Assembly: GCA_913031395.1 (NCBI GenBank)
Contig: CAJWDT010000010.1
Location: 1-32,336 of the forward strand
Source of the DNA: an uncultured Gammaproteobacteria bacterium
Lineage (GTDB): Bacteria > Pseudomonadota > Gammaproteobacteria > Magnimaribacterales > Magnimaribacteraceae
Direction: 5' to 3'
DNA: 32,336 nt
The notes below the pieces were generated by a model that worked only from the letters and a program-made list of their open reading frames with translations, was not told the DNA's origin and searched no databases. Shown here in pieces: positions 15,202 to 27,074 of the stretch (its first letter is position 1; each line of letters starts with the position of its first letter). The position numbers and the translations under genes were made by a program.

Positions 15202-16650
15202 ATGAAGCTCCCCTATACAACCAGGATCTTAGGCACCCTATTGATGTTGTTCAGTGCAGCTCAATTGTTTCCTGGCTTTCTAGCCTACTTTTTCGATGAA
15301 AAAAACTTAATCAGTACATTTATTACCACTGGCTTCACAACATTTTTCATAGGTTTTGTTCTTTTTTTCCTAGCTTCGAAGAAAAATGGTGACCTCAGAA
15401 CAAAAGATGGTTTTATTATTACAATTTTCTTTTGGACCGTTTTAGGTTTTTTTGGATCAATTCCCTTCTATTTAGCTAATTTAGAAGGAGTTAGCTACAT
15501 AGATTCTTTATTTGAATCTATTTCTGGACTTACAACTACGGGGGCAACCGTTTTAATTGGGCTAGATGACATGCCAAGATCTTTGTTGTTCTACAGACAA
15601 TCTTTACAGTGGCTTGGGGGGATGGGAATTATCGTTTTAGCTGTGGCTGTTTTGCCACTACTTGGTGTTGGTGGGATGCAGCTATATAAAGCTGAGACGC
15701 CTGGACCTCTTAAAGATTCTAAACTAACGCCTCGGATAACAGAAACAGCAAAAGCACTATGGTTTGTTTACCTTACTATGACATTTGCTTGCGCAGTATT
15801 ATATAAAATATTTGGTATGACTTGGTTTGATGCTGTTTCGCATGCTTTTTCAACAGTCTCAATTGGTGGTTTTTCTACTCATGACCAAAGTTTTGCATTT
15901 TTTGATAATCCATCATTAAGGTGGACGGCTATTATATTTATGGTTATCTCTGGAGTAAATTTTGCTTTGCATTATCTGGCATGGACAAAAAAGAGATTAT
16001 TTCATTACTTTTATGATTCGGAAGTAAAGCTTTACCTTTCGTTACTCTTAACTACAGCACTTCTAACTTATTTAACCTTATACTTCAGTGAGAATATATA
16101 TGATGATATGGTAGTAGAGAGTATATTTCAGGCTGTTTCTATTGGAACAACTACAGGCTTCCTTACATCAAACTACTCAAGTTGGCCCCTCTTTGTACCA
16201 ATAATGCTTCTTACTGCAGCATTTATTGGCGCGTGTGCTGGTTCTACCGGTGGTGGTATAAAAGTTATAAGAGCGCTTATTTTGTTAAGGCAAGGTTCAA
16301 GTGAAATAACTAAATTGATACACCCCAATGCTGTTGTTTCTATAAAACTAGGAAGAAAATCACTAGATCCTAGGGTTTCGGAGTCTGTTTGGGGTTTTTT
16401 TGCCGTATATGTGGCAACATTTCTATTATTACTTATGGTTCTTCTTTCGCAGAATAATGACTTTTTAACGGCTTTTTCAGCTGCGGGAGCTACTTTAAAC
16501 AACCTTGGGCCAGGTCTTGGGGCAGTTTCTGAAAACTATAAAGATATAACTGATATTTCTAAAATAGCCTTGTGCGCATCTATGCTTCTTGGAAGGCTTG
16601 AAATATTCACGCTACTTTTAATTTTCACACCTTCTTTTTGGAGAAGTTAA
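15202..16650 (+). CDS. trkH: Trk potassium uptake channel subunit TrkH
   Basis: 482 residues, inner-membrane K+ channel-like transporter of the Trk/Ktr/HKT superfamily. Seen: four selectivity-filter loops, TTTGAT (111-116), TVSIGGFS (218-225), GTTTGF (315-320) and TLNNLGPG (431-438), plus AGSTGGGIKVIR (346-357), the intramembrane gating-loop region of D3. The C terminus LGRLEIFTLLLIFTPSFW is typical. Length matches E. coli TrkH (483). It directly follows trkA, an adjacency not found in E. coli. Confidence 0.97.
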   Translation: MKLPYTTRILGTLLMLFSAAQLFPGFLAYFFDEKNLISTFITTGFTTFFIGFVLFFLASKKNGDLRTKDGFIITIFFWTVLGFFGSIPFYLANLEGVSYIDSLFESISGLTTTGATVLIGLDDMPRSLLFYRQSLQWLGGMGIIVLAVAVLPLLGVGGMQLYKAETPGPLKDSKLTPRITETAKALWFVYLTMTFACAVLYKIFGMTWFDAVSHAFSTVSIGGFSTHDQSFAFFDNPSLRWTAIIFMVISGVNFALHYLAWTKKRLFHYFYDSEVKLYLSLLLTTALLTYLTLYFSENIYDDMVVESIFQAVSIGTTTGFLTSNYSSWPLFVPIMLLTAAFIGACAGSTGGGIKVIRALILLRQGSSEITKLIHPNAVVSIKLGRKSLDPRVSESVWGFFAVYVATFLLLLMVLLSQNNDFLTAFSAAGATLNNLGPGLGAVSENYKDITDISKIALCASMLLGRLEIFTLLLIFTPSFWRS

Positions 16651-16657
16651 GCAACAA

Positions 16658-17530
16658 ATGTCACTTTATCTGTTGTTCTATAGATTACTGCTAAAAACGC
16701 TTGAAATAATACCTTATAAAGCGCTTTTCATAGGCGGGAAGTTTCTTGCCTTTATTTTCTGTCTCTTACCTAACAACCAAAGAAAAATATCCTTAGCAAA
16801 TTTAAAACACGCCTTCCCTTATAAAACAAAAGAAGATATCGATATACTTCTAAGAGATAGCCTGTTTCATAGTATTATGACTTTTCTTGAGAGTGGCCTG
16901 GTTTGGGGAGGCAATGACAAATCTAACAAAGATTCATTTTTAGAATTAAGGAATTTTGAGTCCGTCGAAAAATCACTAAAACTTGGTAAAGGAGTTCTCC
17001 TTTTTACACCTCATTTAGGGAATATTGAGGTTCTCATAAATCATCTTGGGGAGACTACAACGTGCACCATCCCTTACACTAAACCTAAAAATAAATACCT
17101 CGATCAGATAATTACTGAGTCCAGAAATTCATCAGGGGTGAGTATGGTCAATACTGATACTTCAGGAATAAAGAAAATTCTACTTGAACTTAAAGCAGGG
17201 AATGTAGTTGCCATAGCGTCTGATCAAGTCCCTAAAAAAAGTTCAGGGATCTTGTCTACTTTCTTTGAACAAGAATGTTATTCAATGACTCTCTTGCCTA
17301 AACTTCAAAACAAAACAAATTGTTCTGCTCATCTCATGTATTGTGAAAGAAAAACAAATGGAAGGGGTTTTTGTCTGCACTTTAAAGATAAGATTGAATT
17401 GTCAGCGGACGTGCAAAGCGGCGTAGATAAAATGAATTACGAGTTTGAAAAATGTATAATGAACATACCCGGTCAGTACTCATGGGAATATAAAAAATTT
17501 AAAAGAACGGGTTCAGGTCACATATATTAA
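16658..17530 (+). CDS. LpxL/HtrB-family lipid A acyltransferase-like protein
   Basis: 290 residues. Seen: an N-terminal membrane helix (about 20-38), NLKHAFP, the catalytic H-x4-E motif TPHLGNIE (His119, Glu124), ASDQVPKKSSG, a usual cofactor or substrate loop, and the C-terminal QYSWEYKKFKR typical of the family. Known: these inner-membrane enzymes add secondary acyl chains to Kdo2-lipid A. Position before GlyRS-gmhB-plsC matches a lauroyl-acyltransferase homologue in the Pseudomonas origin region. Exact acyl chain and attachment position cannot be told; roles on other lipids are possible. Confidence 0.85.
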   Translation: MSLYLLFYRLLLKTLEIIPYKALFIGGKFLAFIFCLLPNNQRKISLANLKHAFPYKTKEDIDILLRDSLFHSIMTFLESGLVWGGNDKSNKDSFLELRNFESVEKSLKLGKGVLLFTPHLGNIEVLINHLGETTTCTIPYTKPKNKYLDQIITESRNSSGVSMVNTDTSGIKKILLELKAGNVVAIASDQVPKKSSGILSTFFEQECYSMTLLPKLQNKTNCSAHLMYCERKTNGRGFCLHFKDKIELSADVQSGVDKMNYEFEKCIMNIPGQYSWEYKKFKRTGSGHIY

Positions 17531-17565
17531 AGGTTGATAAATCGTAGTAAGCACTCACTAACTAT

Positions 17566-18927
17566 ATGAATAAACACTCAATGGAAGATCTTGTTTCTCT
17601 TTGTAAAAGAAGGGGTTTTATTTTCCAATCGAATGAAATTTACGGAGGCCTTCAAGGTCTCTATGATTATGGGCCTCTCGGCGTTGAGCTAAAAAATAAT
17701 TTAAAAAAAGCCTGGTGGAAATCTATGATTTACGAAAGAGATGATATTGAAGGTTTAGATACTTCAATACTCACCAATCCATTGGTTTTAAAATATTCAG
17801 GACATGAAGAAACATTTTCTGATCCACTAGTGGATTGTAGAGAGTGTAATTCTAGATGGAGAGCGGATCACATCACTGACAACAAATGTCCAGGATGTGG
17901 GTCTTTAGATCTTACTGAACCCAGACCGTTTAATTTGATGTTTAAAACTAATGTAGGACCCGTTGACGATGGAGAATCATTTGCTTATTTACGACCTGAG
18001 ACAGCTCAAAATATTTTTACCAATTTTAAGAATGTCCTGGACTCTACCCCCCACTCTCTTCCATTTGGAATTGCCCAAATAGGGAAAGCTTTTAGAAATG
18101 AAATAACTCCAAGGAATTTTATATTTAGAGTACGTGAGTTTGAACAAATGGAATTAGAATTTTTTGTAAAGCCTGGCGAAGATGATGATTGGCATGAGAA
18201 ATGGACAGAGATAAGGATTAAGTGGTGGGAAGATCAAGGAATAAGTAGAGAAAATATTGAGCTTTATCATGTTCCGGGAGAAGAATTAGCGCATTACTCA
18301 AAAGCAACTGTAGATATCATGTATAAATATCCTCATGGGCTTGAAGAACTTGAAGGAATAGCAAATAGAACTGATTTTGATTTAGGGTCACACACAAAAA
18401 ACCAGGAAGATCTAGATATTAAAGCCTCTGTTAAAGAAAATAAGAGATCTAACGCAAAATTAGCCATACAAGATCTTGAAAGCAAGAACTGGGTGGTGCC
18501 TTATGTCATTGAGCCCTCTGCAGGGGTAGATAGGGGGGTTTTGGCTATATTAAATGAAGCATATAGAGTAGAAAGCTTAGAAGGTGGCAAAGAAAGAACC
18601 GTATTAGGCTTAAAACCACATATTTCACCTATAAAGATTGCAGTTATTCCCTTAAAACGAAATGATGAGAATATTGTTGCCAAATCAATCGAGCTTAAAT
18701 CACAGCTGCAGAAAACTATCCCTGGAAGAGTTTTGCTAGAAAATACAGGTAATATCGGTAAAAGTTATAGAAAACACGATGAAGTGGGTACACCTGCTTG
18801 TATCACCGTCGATTTTCAAACTATAGATGATAATACTGTAACTGTAAGAGATAGAGATACTATGGAACAAAAAAGAGTTAATTTAGAAGAAGTTAGCACT
18901 TTTTTAACGAATAATTACTTCATTTAA
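17566..18927 (+). CDS. Glycyl-tRNA synthetase, single-chain (alpha2) type
   Basis: 453 residues. Charges tRNA-Gly; class II synthetase. Seen: an N-terminal [20 protein letters not shown]; a four-Cys zinc site (Cys91, Cys94, Cys108, Cys111); LRPETAQ (142-148); motif 2 [19 protein letters not shown] (177-195); motif 3 [14 protein letters not shown] (316-329); then an anticodon-binding domain from about 352 to the end. This is the eukaryote/archaea/Firmicutes-like homodimeric enzyme, unrelated in subunit plan to the alpha2beta2 GlyQ/GlyS usual in gammaproteobacteria. It occupies the slot where Pseudomonas carries glyQ-glyS. ATG at 17566; the Met6 ATG is an alternative. Confidence 0.96.
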   Translation: MNKHSMEDLVSLCKRRGFIFQSNEIYGGLQGLYDYGPLGVELKNNLKKAWWKSMIYERDDIEGLDTSILTNPLVLKYSGHEETFSDPLVDCRECNSRWRADHITDNKCPGCGSLDLTEPRPFNLMFKTNVGPVDDGESFAYLRPETAQNIFTNFKNVLDSTPHSLPFGIAQIGKAFRNEITPRNFIFRVREFEQMELEFFVKPGEDDDWHEKWTEIRIKWWEDQGISRENIELYHVPGEELAHYSKATVDIMYKYPHGLEELEGIANRTDFDLGSHTKNQEDLDIKASVKENKRSNAKLAIQDLESKNWVVPYVIEPSAGVDRGVLAILNEAYRVESLEGGKERTVLGLKPHISPIKIAVIPLKRNDENIVAKSIELKSQLQKTIPGRVLLENTGNIGKSYRKHDEVGTPACITVDFQTIDDNTVTVRDRDTMEQKRVNLEEVSTFLTNNYFI

Positions 18928-18933
18928 CCGATA

Positions 18934-19491
18934 ATGAACGATTTAGTTGTTCTTGATAGAGATGGGGTTATAAATGTTGATTTGATGACATACGTTACAA
19001 GACCAAAAGATTTTGAACCTATTGAAGGAAGCCTTGAAGCCATAGCACTGTTAAATAAAAAAGGATTCAAGATTGCAATAGCTACTAATCAGGCTTGTAT
19101 TGAAAAAAATATTATTACGGATTTAGAGCTTTTAAAGATACATAATTATATGCAAGAACTTCTAAGTGAGGTTGGCGGTCATATTGAATACATAGCTTAT
19201 TGTCCTCATGCTCCTGAAACTAATTGTAATTGTAGAAAACCAGAAACAGGACTTCTGCAAGAAATAGAATCCGAACTGAGGATATCGCTTAAAAATAAAT
19301 ATTTTATAGGGGACAAGGAATCCGATATTCTTGCTGGGCGTAATCACGGATGTGTTCCTATGTTAATAAAAAAAGGTGGTTACGGAGAGAAAGTTTACAG
19401 AACAAAAAATAGTCCGCCTGAAGAGCATTGCTTTGACAATCTTTTAGGAGCAGCTAATTACATAGTAGAAAGAAAAAGTGATCTATCTTAG
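18934..19491 (+). CDS. gmhB: D-glycero-beta-D-manno-heptose-1,7-bisphosphate 7-phosphatase
   Basis: 185 residues, HAD superfamily. Removes the 7-phosphate in ADP-heptose synthesis for lipopolysaccharide core. Seen: nucleophile motif LDRDGVIN (Asp8, Asp10), ATNQ (50-53), the zinc loop Cys90-Pro-His92...Cys98-Asn-Cys100, Lys102 and the GDKESDILAG acid motif. The zinc loop distinguishes GmhB from other small HAD phosphatases. It starts 6 bases after GlyRS and overlaps the next gene by 14 bases, a gene order shared with Pseudomonas. Confidence 0.94.
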   Translation: MNDLVVLDRDGVINVDLMTYVTRPKDFEPIEGSLEAIALLNKKGFKIAIATNQACIEKNIITDLELLKIHNYMQELLSEVGGHIEYIAYCPHAPETNCNCRKPETGLLQEIESELRISLKNKYFIGDKESDILAGRNHGCVPMLIKKGGYGEKVYRTKNSPPEEHCFDNLLGAANYIVERKSDLS

Positions 19492-20173
19492 GTCTTTTGT
19501 TTTCTACATAGGCTATTTATCTTCTGGAGTGCTCGCAAGCATTGTTGCTTGCTTGGTTGGTCCATTCATAAGCCTGAATCAAAGACTTAAGCTTTTTTCT
19601 CTTTGGCCAAAGTTTGCTAATTGGTTTTTACACGCAACATGCAATATTAAAGTTGAAATCATAGGAGAAGAAAATTTACCCAAAGAACCTTGTGTTGTTG
19701 TTTCAAATCATCAAGGTCAGTGGGAAACATTTTCAATGCAGTATCTATTCCACCCTCTAAGTACTCTATTAAAGAGAGAACTTTTGTTTATTCCATTATG
19801 GGGGTGGGCAATGAGTATGCTTAACCCAATTGCTATTAACAGGGCAAAGCCTAAAGAAGCAATTCTTCAAACTTTGAAGGAAGGTTCTGATAGGTTGAGT
19901 AAAGGTATGTATGTCTTACTGTTTCCAGAGGGGACTAGGGTTAAAGCAGGCAGAGTGGGTAAGTATGCTAGAAGTAGTTTTGAGTTAGCAAAACGTAATC
20001 AAGTTAAAGTTCTTCCTTTATGCCATAACTCAGGTGATTGTTGGCCTGCACATAGATTTATCAAGAAACCTGGAATAATCACCCTGAATATAGGGAAGCC
20101 TTTTTATGTTGAAGACTCGAAACGATCTGCTGAAGATGTTAGGGCTTGGGTAGAAAAAAATCTCAACAAATGA
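19478..20173 (+). CDS. 1-acyl-sn-glycerol-3-phosphate acyltransferase (PlsC family)
   Basis: 231 residues. Seen: an N-terminal hydrophobic region (about 5-32), the acyltransferase motif SNHQGQWET (His78-x4-Glu83), ELLFIPLWGWAM, NR (121-122) and FPEGTR (149-154). Known: adds an acyl chain to lysophosphatidate; this origin-linked subfamily often has Glu rather than Asp in H-x4-D/E, so that substitution is not a defect. The start is GTG inside the end of gmhB, implying translational coupling. It converges on gyrB with a gap of only 7 bases and no room for a hairpin terminator. Exact acceptor lipid unproven. Confidence 0.88.
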   Translation: MIYLRSFVFYIGYLSSGVLASIVACLVGPFISLNQRLKLFSLWPKFANWFLHATCNIKVEIIGEENLPKEPCVVVSNHQGQWETFSMQYLFHPLSTLLKRELLFIPLWGWAMSMLNPIAINRAKPKEAILQTLKEGSDRLSKGMYVLLFPEGTRVKAGRVGKYARSSFELAKRNQVKVLPLCHNSGDCWPAHRFIKKPGIITLNIGKPFYVEDSKRSAEDVRAWVEKNLNK

Positions 20174-20180
20174 TTATTTT

Positions 20181-22652
<2,472 letters not shown>

Positions 22653-22672
22653 CTATGTATTTTAATATAAAT

Positions 22673-23743
22673 TTAGATATTTATCTGCGTAAAATTGGTC
22701 AATTTCTTTAAACAAGAAAGCATTTCGTCACCTTCAATGCCCGTTAAGATTACTTGATGATTAATCTTGAGTATCTCTTCAAGTATCGAGGTTAAGTTAT
22801 GTGCATCCAACTCTGAACTTAAATCGTCAATCATCAATATTGTTTCTGTGTCTTTTAAGTTCTTAAGAAGGCTATAGTTAGATAAAAATATCAATAAAAT
22901 CAATATCTTAAGTTGGCCTCTAGAAAGATTTGAACCTGCTCTTTTTTTATTGATGTTGAAAGTAAAGTCCATGCGGTGTGGGCCTTTAGAGGTATAGCCC
23001 AATGCCTTGTCTCTCTCGATACAATCGTCTAAAGATTCATCGAGTTTTTTTGATCTTTCCCAGCCCTTAGAAAAACTAACATCCAGTCCTTCAAGAAAAT
23101 TAAAAGAATCAACTGAAGTGATGTCTTCAATATACTTCTTTGAGTAATTTTTAAAATGCTTAAAAAAATCATACTGAAGTAAGCTTAAATCAAGGCCGAT
23201 GGAGGACACTTCTTTTGTCCATATATCAATTTCTGAATTATCTCTTTTATTTTTCAGCGCTCTGTTGCGTTGCTTTAAAGCTTTGGTGTATTTGTTGCTT
23301 ATTTTTTTTACATCAGGTTTCACGTGGAACATTAAATCATTAAAATAATCTCTTCTTATATCAGGCTCTCCATCAATCATTTTCAAATCTCTTGAAAGAA
23401 TGGCCTGTAAATAAAAAAGATCATCTTGTCTGATTTTCTTTCCATCTAATATCCGATTTGTAGTAAGTCGACCCTCCAGACTATTAAAGGCTTTAAGACT
23501 AACCTTACCTTCTCCTATAAGGCCATTGGCTGAAATAGCATAAGAGTCTTTTTCGCTTTTAATGCACTCCTTAGTATCTTTTGTTCTAAACGATTTACCG
23601 GACAATAATATATTTAAAGATTCCAGGATAGAGGTTTTTCCTGATCCATTTATACCTAATATTAAGTTTGTTCCTTCTGTGAAGGTGAATGTTTTCTCTT
23701 GGAATAGCCTAAAATCTTTTAGGTACAACCTCTCTAGAGGCAT
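22673..23743 (-). CDS. recF: DNA replication and repair protein RecF
   Basis: 356 residues. SMC-like ATPase that loads RecA at gaps. Seen: Walker A GINGSGKTS (30-38) after LERLYLKDFRLF, the ABC-type signature LSRGQLKIL, and Walker B ILMIDDLSSELD in the C-terminal third. Length is normal. Its ATG shares one base with the dnaN stop (TAATG), so translation is coupled. Confidence 0.96.
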   Translation of the reverse strand: MPLERLYLKDFRLFQEKTFTFTEGTNLILGINGSGKTSILESLNILLSGKSFRTKDTKECIKSEKDSYAISANGLIGEGKVSLKAFNSLEGRLTTNRILDGKKIRQDDLFYLQAILSRDLKMIDGEPDIRRDYFNDLMFHVKPDVKKISNKYTKALKQRNRALKNKRDNSEIDIWTKEVSSIGLDLSLLQYDFFKHFKNYSKKYIEDITSVDSFNFLEGLDVSFSKGWERSKKLDESLDDCIERDKALGYTSKGPHRMDFTFNINKKRAGSNLSRGQLKILILLIFLSNYSLLKNLKDTETILMIDDLSSELDAHNLTSILEEILKINHQVILTGIEGDEMLSCLKKLTNFTQINI

Positions 23744-24843
23744 TAGAGCCTCATAGGCATAATAACGTAGACATCATCTTCGGAACCAGATTCTTTGATG
23801 ATACAACTTGAATCTTCTCCATAAAATTCAAAGTGTACCGTTTCGCTTTCAATGGAGTTAAGAACATCCAGTAAATAGCCAATGTTAAACCCTACTTCTA
23901 GTTCTACACCTTCATAAACAACATCCAAAACCTCTTCTGCAGACTCTTGTTCTGGGTTGTTTGCTGTCAGCTTTAGTTTTCCTTTAGATAACTGGAATCT
24001 AACACCTCTGTATTTCTCGTTAGAGAGTACTGAAGCCCTTGAAAGAGCTGACTGAAGCAGATCTTTGCTTATTTCCAGGGGTAAAGGATCACCTGTAGGG
24101 AAAACTTTATCGTAATCTGGATACTTTCCATCAATGAGCTTGCTTGAAAAGCTTAGATTTTGACATTTCACATCAACATATGAAGGTCCAATCATTAAAT
24201 CTACAGTCTCCTCTCCTGTAGAAAGAAGCTTTGATAGCTCAAGAACTGCTTTTCTTGGGAGAATGTTCCTAACCTCGAGACCTCCCGAAACAGATTGAGC
24301 AGAAGAAAAAGCTAGTCTATGTCCATCTGTTGCTACGCCATTCACTTTACTACCTTCAAGCTCTAACAGCATTCCATTTAAATAGTATCTTACATCCTGA
24401 GAAGCCATAGAGAACGATGTTTTAGAAAGAATTCGTTTTAAAACACCAGACTGAATACTCACAGGCGTTTGTTCTTCATTAATTTCAATCTCTGGAAAAT
24501 CATCAGAAGATATAGTGGCGAAATCTGCATGGAAATTATTAGAACTTACTGTTAGTTTCCCGTTAGCGAGAGAAAAATTTACATTTTCACCTTCCGGTAA
24601 TGACCTACACAACTCCGACATTTTCCTTGCTGAAACAGTAGTTTCGCCCTCTTCCTGAATTTCTTTTAACTCACAATATGTTTTTATCTGTATTTCAAGG
24701 TCTGTTGCTGTTACTTCAAGTTTTCCTTCTACTATCTTAAGTCTTAAGTTTGCAAGAATTGGAATTGTTTGTCTTCTTTCTGCAACTGCGGCAGCGTTTT
24801 GAAGAGAGTCTACAATCTGAGATTTTTCTGTGATAAATTTCAT
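23743..24843 (-). CDS. dnaN: DNA polymerase III beta sliding clamp
   Basis: 366 residues, same length as the E. coli clamp. Three repeated clamp folds of about 120 residues each; conserved segments include PILANLRL near the N terminus, ATDLEI, VNGVATDGHRLA, FPTGDP and the closing VIMPMRL that forms part of the partner-binding pocket. Known: homodimeric ring that tethers polymerase III and other enzymes. It follows dnaA by 7 bases. Confidence 0.98.
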   Translation of the reverse strand: MKFITEKSQIVDSLQNAAAVAERRQTIPILANLRLKIVEGKLEVTATDLEIQIKTYCELKEIQEEGETTVSARKMSELCRSLPEGENVNFSLANGKLTVSSNNFHADFATISSDDFPEIEINEEQTPVSIQSGVLKRILSKTSFSMASQDVRYYLNGMLLELEGSKVNGVATDGHRLAFSSAQSVSGGLEVRNILPRKAVLELSKLLSTGEETVDLMIGPSYVDVKCQNLSFSSKLIDGKYPDYDKVFPTGDPLPLEISKDLLQSALSRASVLSNEKYRGVRFQLSKGKLKLTANNPEQESAEEVLDVVYEGVELEVGFNIGYLLDVLNSIESETVHFEFYGEDSSCIIKESGSEDDVYVIMPMRL

Positions 24844-24850
24844 TTAGATA

Positions 24851-26218
24851 TTATATAGTTAAAACCCTTAAAAGCTTCCTATAATCCTCTTCTATGTCTA
24901 GGTTGAAATCCCTAAGCTCATTTATCTTTTTGCACGCATGGATAACTGTAGTGTGATCTCTTCCACCAAAGGATTCACCTATCTCTGGGAGACTGTAATT
25001 AGTAAGTTCTTTTGCCAAAAACATAGCCATTTGCCTTGGTCTCGCAACAGAACGGCTCCTGCGCTTAGAGAGAATATCACTCAGTTTGATGTTGTAATAC
25101 TCTGCTGTTGTCTTTTGAATATTTTCAACACTTACCTGTCTGGCCTGGATAGCAAGCAGATCTTTTAGAGAATCCTTAATAAGATCAACAGATATAGGGC
25201 GGCCAGTAAAGTTTGAATTAGCAATAACTCTTTTTAAGGCACCCTCTAGCTCTCTTACATTGGATTTAACCTTTTGAGCTATAAAGAATGCAGATTCCTC
25301 ATTTAACTCCTGGTTCATAGACTGAGCCTTTCCAAGTAAGATGGCAACTCTGGTTTCTAGCTCTGGAGGTTCGATAACAACAGGCAAGCCCCAGCCAAGT
25401 CTAGATTTCAGTCTGTCTTCTAAACCATCAATTTCTTTTGGGTATCGATCACAAGTCAAAATCATTTGACTGCCCTTTTCTAATAACGAGTTAAATGTGT
25501 GAAATAGCTCTTCTTGAGATTGTTCTTTTTTTGCAAAGAATTGTATGTCATCTATCAGCAGAGCATCTAAAGATCTGTAGTACTGTTTAAATTCGCTAAT
25601 TGCCCCTAATTGTAGTGATTTTACCATATCACTCACGAACTTCTCAGAGTGAACATAAGATATTTTCTTGGTTGGGTCTTTCCTTAAAAGCTCATTTCCA
25701 ACAGCATGCATTAAATGAGTTTTGCCCAATCCAACTCCACCGTATATAAAAAGAGGATTATATGAGTTTTTCAATCCATCTCCTATTTGACGGGATGCCG
25801 CAAGGGCAATATTGTTAGACTTTCCCTCAACAAAAGAATCGAAAGTAAAACCCTCTATGAGATTGCTTTTCTTAGGCGGCCTAGGTAGAGAGTTGTTTTG
25901 TTCGGTGGGTGGGTTGTTATCTTCGCTCTCATTATTAATAACATTTCCCTTGTCATAATAATCTACAAGAATTTCAAAATTTATATTCAAGTCTCTGTTG
26001 CTTGTTATGGCTGAAATTCTTTCTTTTATAGTTAAACCATAGTTATCTTCTACCCAATCTGATATAAATTTATTTGGAGCTAAAACGCTGTAAGATGGCG
26101 GGGTTGAGCCATTATTTTGTTCTAGTGTTAGAGGCGCTATCCAGGTAGAATACTCTTCTACTGGTAAATCTCTTTCCAAAGTTTTCTTACATTCTCCCCA
26201 AAAGTGTATTTCTGTCAT
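24851..26218 (-). CDS. dnaA: Chromosomal replication initiator DnaA
   Basis: 455 residues. Seen: domain I (1-85), a polar linker rich in Asn, Glu and Pro (about 90-118), the AAA+ domain with Walker [10 protein letters not shown] (160-168), Walker B LLIDDIQF (220-227), sensor motifs and SRLGWGL. Domain IV carries the DNA-binding signature [15 protein letters not shown] (418-432). Known: binds 9-mer boxes at oriC, melts DNA and represses its own gene. Two perfect boxes lie 30-67 bases upstream of its ATG, and a TATAAT lies only 8 bases upstream, so the transcript may be almost leaderless. Confidence 0.99.
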   Translation of the reverse strand: MTEIHFWGECKKTLERDLPVEEYSTWIAPLTLEQNNGSTPPSYSVLAPNKFISDWVEDNYGLTIKERISAITSNRDLNINFEILVDYYDKGNVINNESEDNNPPTEQNNSLPRPPKKSNLIEGFTFDSFVEGKSNNIALAASRQIGDGLKNSYNPLFIYGGVGLGKTHLMHAVGNELLRKDPTKKISYVHSEKFVSDMVKSLQLGAISEFKQYYRSLDALLIDDIQFFAKKEQSQEELFHTFNSLLEKGSQMILTCDRYPKEIDGLEDRLKSRLGWGLPVVIEPPELETRVAILLGKAQSMNQELNEESAFFIAQKVKSNVRELEGALKRVIANSNFTGRPISVDLIKDSLKDLLAIQARQVSVENIQKTTAEYYNIKLSDILSKRRSRSVARPRQMAMFLAKELTNYSLPEIGESFGGRDHTTVIHACKKINELRDFNLDIEEDYRKLLRVLTI

Positions 26219-26226
26219 ATTGATCG

Positions 26227-26232
26227 ATTATA
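26227..26232 (-). promoter_or_regulatory. dnaA -10 element (TATAAT)
   Basis: A perfect TATAAT on the minus strand lies 8 bases upstream of the dnaA ATG. At 16-18 base spacing the -35 region falls on the first DnaA box (26248-26256), which fits autorepression. A second possibility is TATACT at 26256-26261, giving a leader of about 30 bases. Confidence 0.45.
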
Positions 26233-26247
26233 TACAAACTAACAGAC

Positions 26248-26256
26248 TTATCCACA
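26248..26256 (+). promoter_or_regulatory. DnaA box (perfect TTATCCACA)
   Basis: Exact match to the strong DnaA 9-mer, 30 bases upstream of dnaA. It probably serves both origin function and dnaA autoregulation. Confidence 0.8.
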
Positions 26257-26276
26257 GTATAAACACAGATATTTAT

Positions 26277-26285
26277 TGTGGATAA
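26277..26285 (-). promoter_or_regulatory. DnaA box (perfect TTATCCACA, reverse strand)
   Basis: TGTGGATAA on the plus strand, inverted relative to the box at 26248-26256 and 20 bases from it. Confidence 0.8.
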
Positions 26286-26315
26286 CTTGTTGATATATTG
26301 TAGTGATCTTTTTAC

Positions 26316-26344
26316 TTGTTTAAATGTTATAAAAACTCTATTAT
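26316..26344 (+). promoter_or_regulatory. Sigma70-like promoter for rpmH-rnpA operon
   Basis: TTGTTT (26316-26321) and TATTAT (26339-26344) are spaced by 17 bases; predicted transcription start near 26351, about 20 bases before the rpmH ATG. Strongest promoter seen in the window, as expected for a ribosomal protein gene. Confidence 0.7.
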
Positions 26345-26370
26345 GCGCAACCAATTACCTTTTAAGCATT

Positions 26371-26505
26371 ATGAAAAGAACATATCAGCCCAGTAAGATT
26401 AAGAGAGCAAGGACTCATGGTTTTCGCACTAGAAACTCAACTTTGGGTGGGAAAAAAGTTTTAAGCAGCAGAAGGAAAAAGGGGAGGCTTTCTCTCACGG
26501 TATAA
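26371..26505 (+). CDS. rpmH: 50S ribosomal protein L34
   Basis: 44 residues, the usual length. Seen: [19 protein letters not shown] at the N terminus, then a basic C-terminal half ([12 protein letters not shown]). The ATG at 26371 was chosen by family alignment; an in-frame codon at 26278 would run back through the promoter and a DnaA box. Its stop is immediately followed by the rnpA ATG. Confidence 0.98.
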   Translation: MKRTYQPSKIKRARTHGFRTRNSTLGGKKVLSSRRKKGRLSLTV

Positions 26506-26835
26506 ATGGGCCTCAAGCGCTCTATTTCCTCAAAAGAAGGTTTCAAAGAAATCTTCGACTCTCCAGATCAAAAACATTCAACCCCCAATATATTGATCTT
26601 GTCTAAGAACAATTGCCTGGGTTATGCTCGTGTGGGTGTGGCTATTAGAAAAAAAGATACGAGGCTTGCGGTAGATAGAAATAACATTAAAAGAAAAATA
26701 AAAGGAAGTTTTCGTTCAAAGGTTCTAGAATTACCGGATAGAGATTTTGTTGTTTATGTGAAAAGAAACCTCAAAGGAAAAGAGAGGGAGCTGAAGGAAG
26801 ATCTAGAGAAAATCTGGAAAAAATTTTATAAGTAA
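26506..26835 (+). CDS. rnpA: Ribonuclease P protein component
   Basis: 109 residues. Protein cofactor of the RNase P ribozyme that trims the 5' ends of tRNA precursors. Seen: an N-terminal [27 protein letters not shown], and the conserved RNR-type region [14 protein letters not shown], with a very basic composition. It abuts rpmH with no gap, the near-universal bacterial pairing. Confidence 0.95.
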   Translation: MGLKRSISSKEGFKEIFDSPDQKHSTPNILILSKNNCLGYARVGVAIRKKDTRLAVDRNNIKRKIKGSFRSKVLELPDRDFVVYVKRNLKGKERELKEDLEKIWKKFYK

Positions 26836-26837
26836 AA

Positions 26838-27074
26838 ATGGTAAAAAAGGCATTCATAAAAAGCATCAGGCTATACCAAAAAGTGCTCAGCCCATTACTG
26901 GGTCAGAACTGTAGATTTCATCCTACTTGTTCGCAATACGCGATTGAGGCATTGGATCATCATGGTGTTTTATATGGTTCATTTTTAGCGCTAAAAAGAA
27001 TAATGAAATGCAACCCCTGGGGTGGCAGCGGAATAGACAATGTCCCTAATGGAGAAAGACATGGATGTGATTAA
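26838..27074 (+). CDS. yidD: Membrane protein insertion efficiency factor YidD
   Basis: 78 residues. Seen: an amphipathic N-terminal segment ([20 protein letters not shown]), conserved [15 protein letters not shown] and [21 protein letters not shown], with Cys25, Cys31 and Cys58 as in the family. Known: small inner-face membrane protein that aids YidC-dependent insertion. It overlaps yidC by 14 bases. Confidence 0.96.
   Translation: MVKKAFIKSIRLYQKVLSPLLGQNCRFHPTCSQYAIEALDHHGVLYGSFLALKRIMKCNPWGGSGIDNVPNGERHGCD

Larger units (their letters stand above)
26219..26370. other. dnaA-rpmH divergent intergenic region, candidate oriC or part of it
   Basis: 152 bases, AT-rich, between divergent dnaA and rpmH. 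It holds two perfect DnaA boxes in inverted orientation (26248-26256, 26277-26285), dnaA -10-like elements and a near-ideal rpmH promoter. Known: pseudomonads carry oriC in this gap. Here it is short with few boxes, so it may be only part of the origin or a DnaA-controlled promoter region. Confidence 0.5.

Noticed and set aside
16173-16502. 109-codon antisense frame within trkH
   Set aside because: No recognisable domain; trkH has all four filter loops on the plus strand, so this is a shadow frame.
26278-26370. Extended rpmH frame beginning at 26278
   Set aside because: L34 is about 44 residues and starts with MKRTYQPS; the extension covers a DnaA box and the promoter.
27040-27060. Earlier yidC start codons at 27040 and 27049
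   Set aside because: The GGAG at 27051-27054 is correctly placed only for the ATG at 27061.
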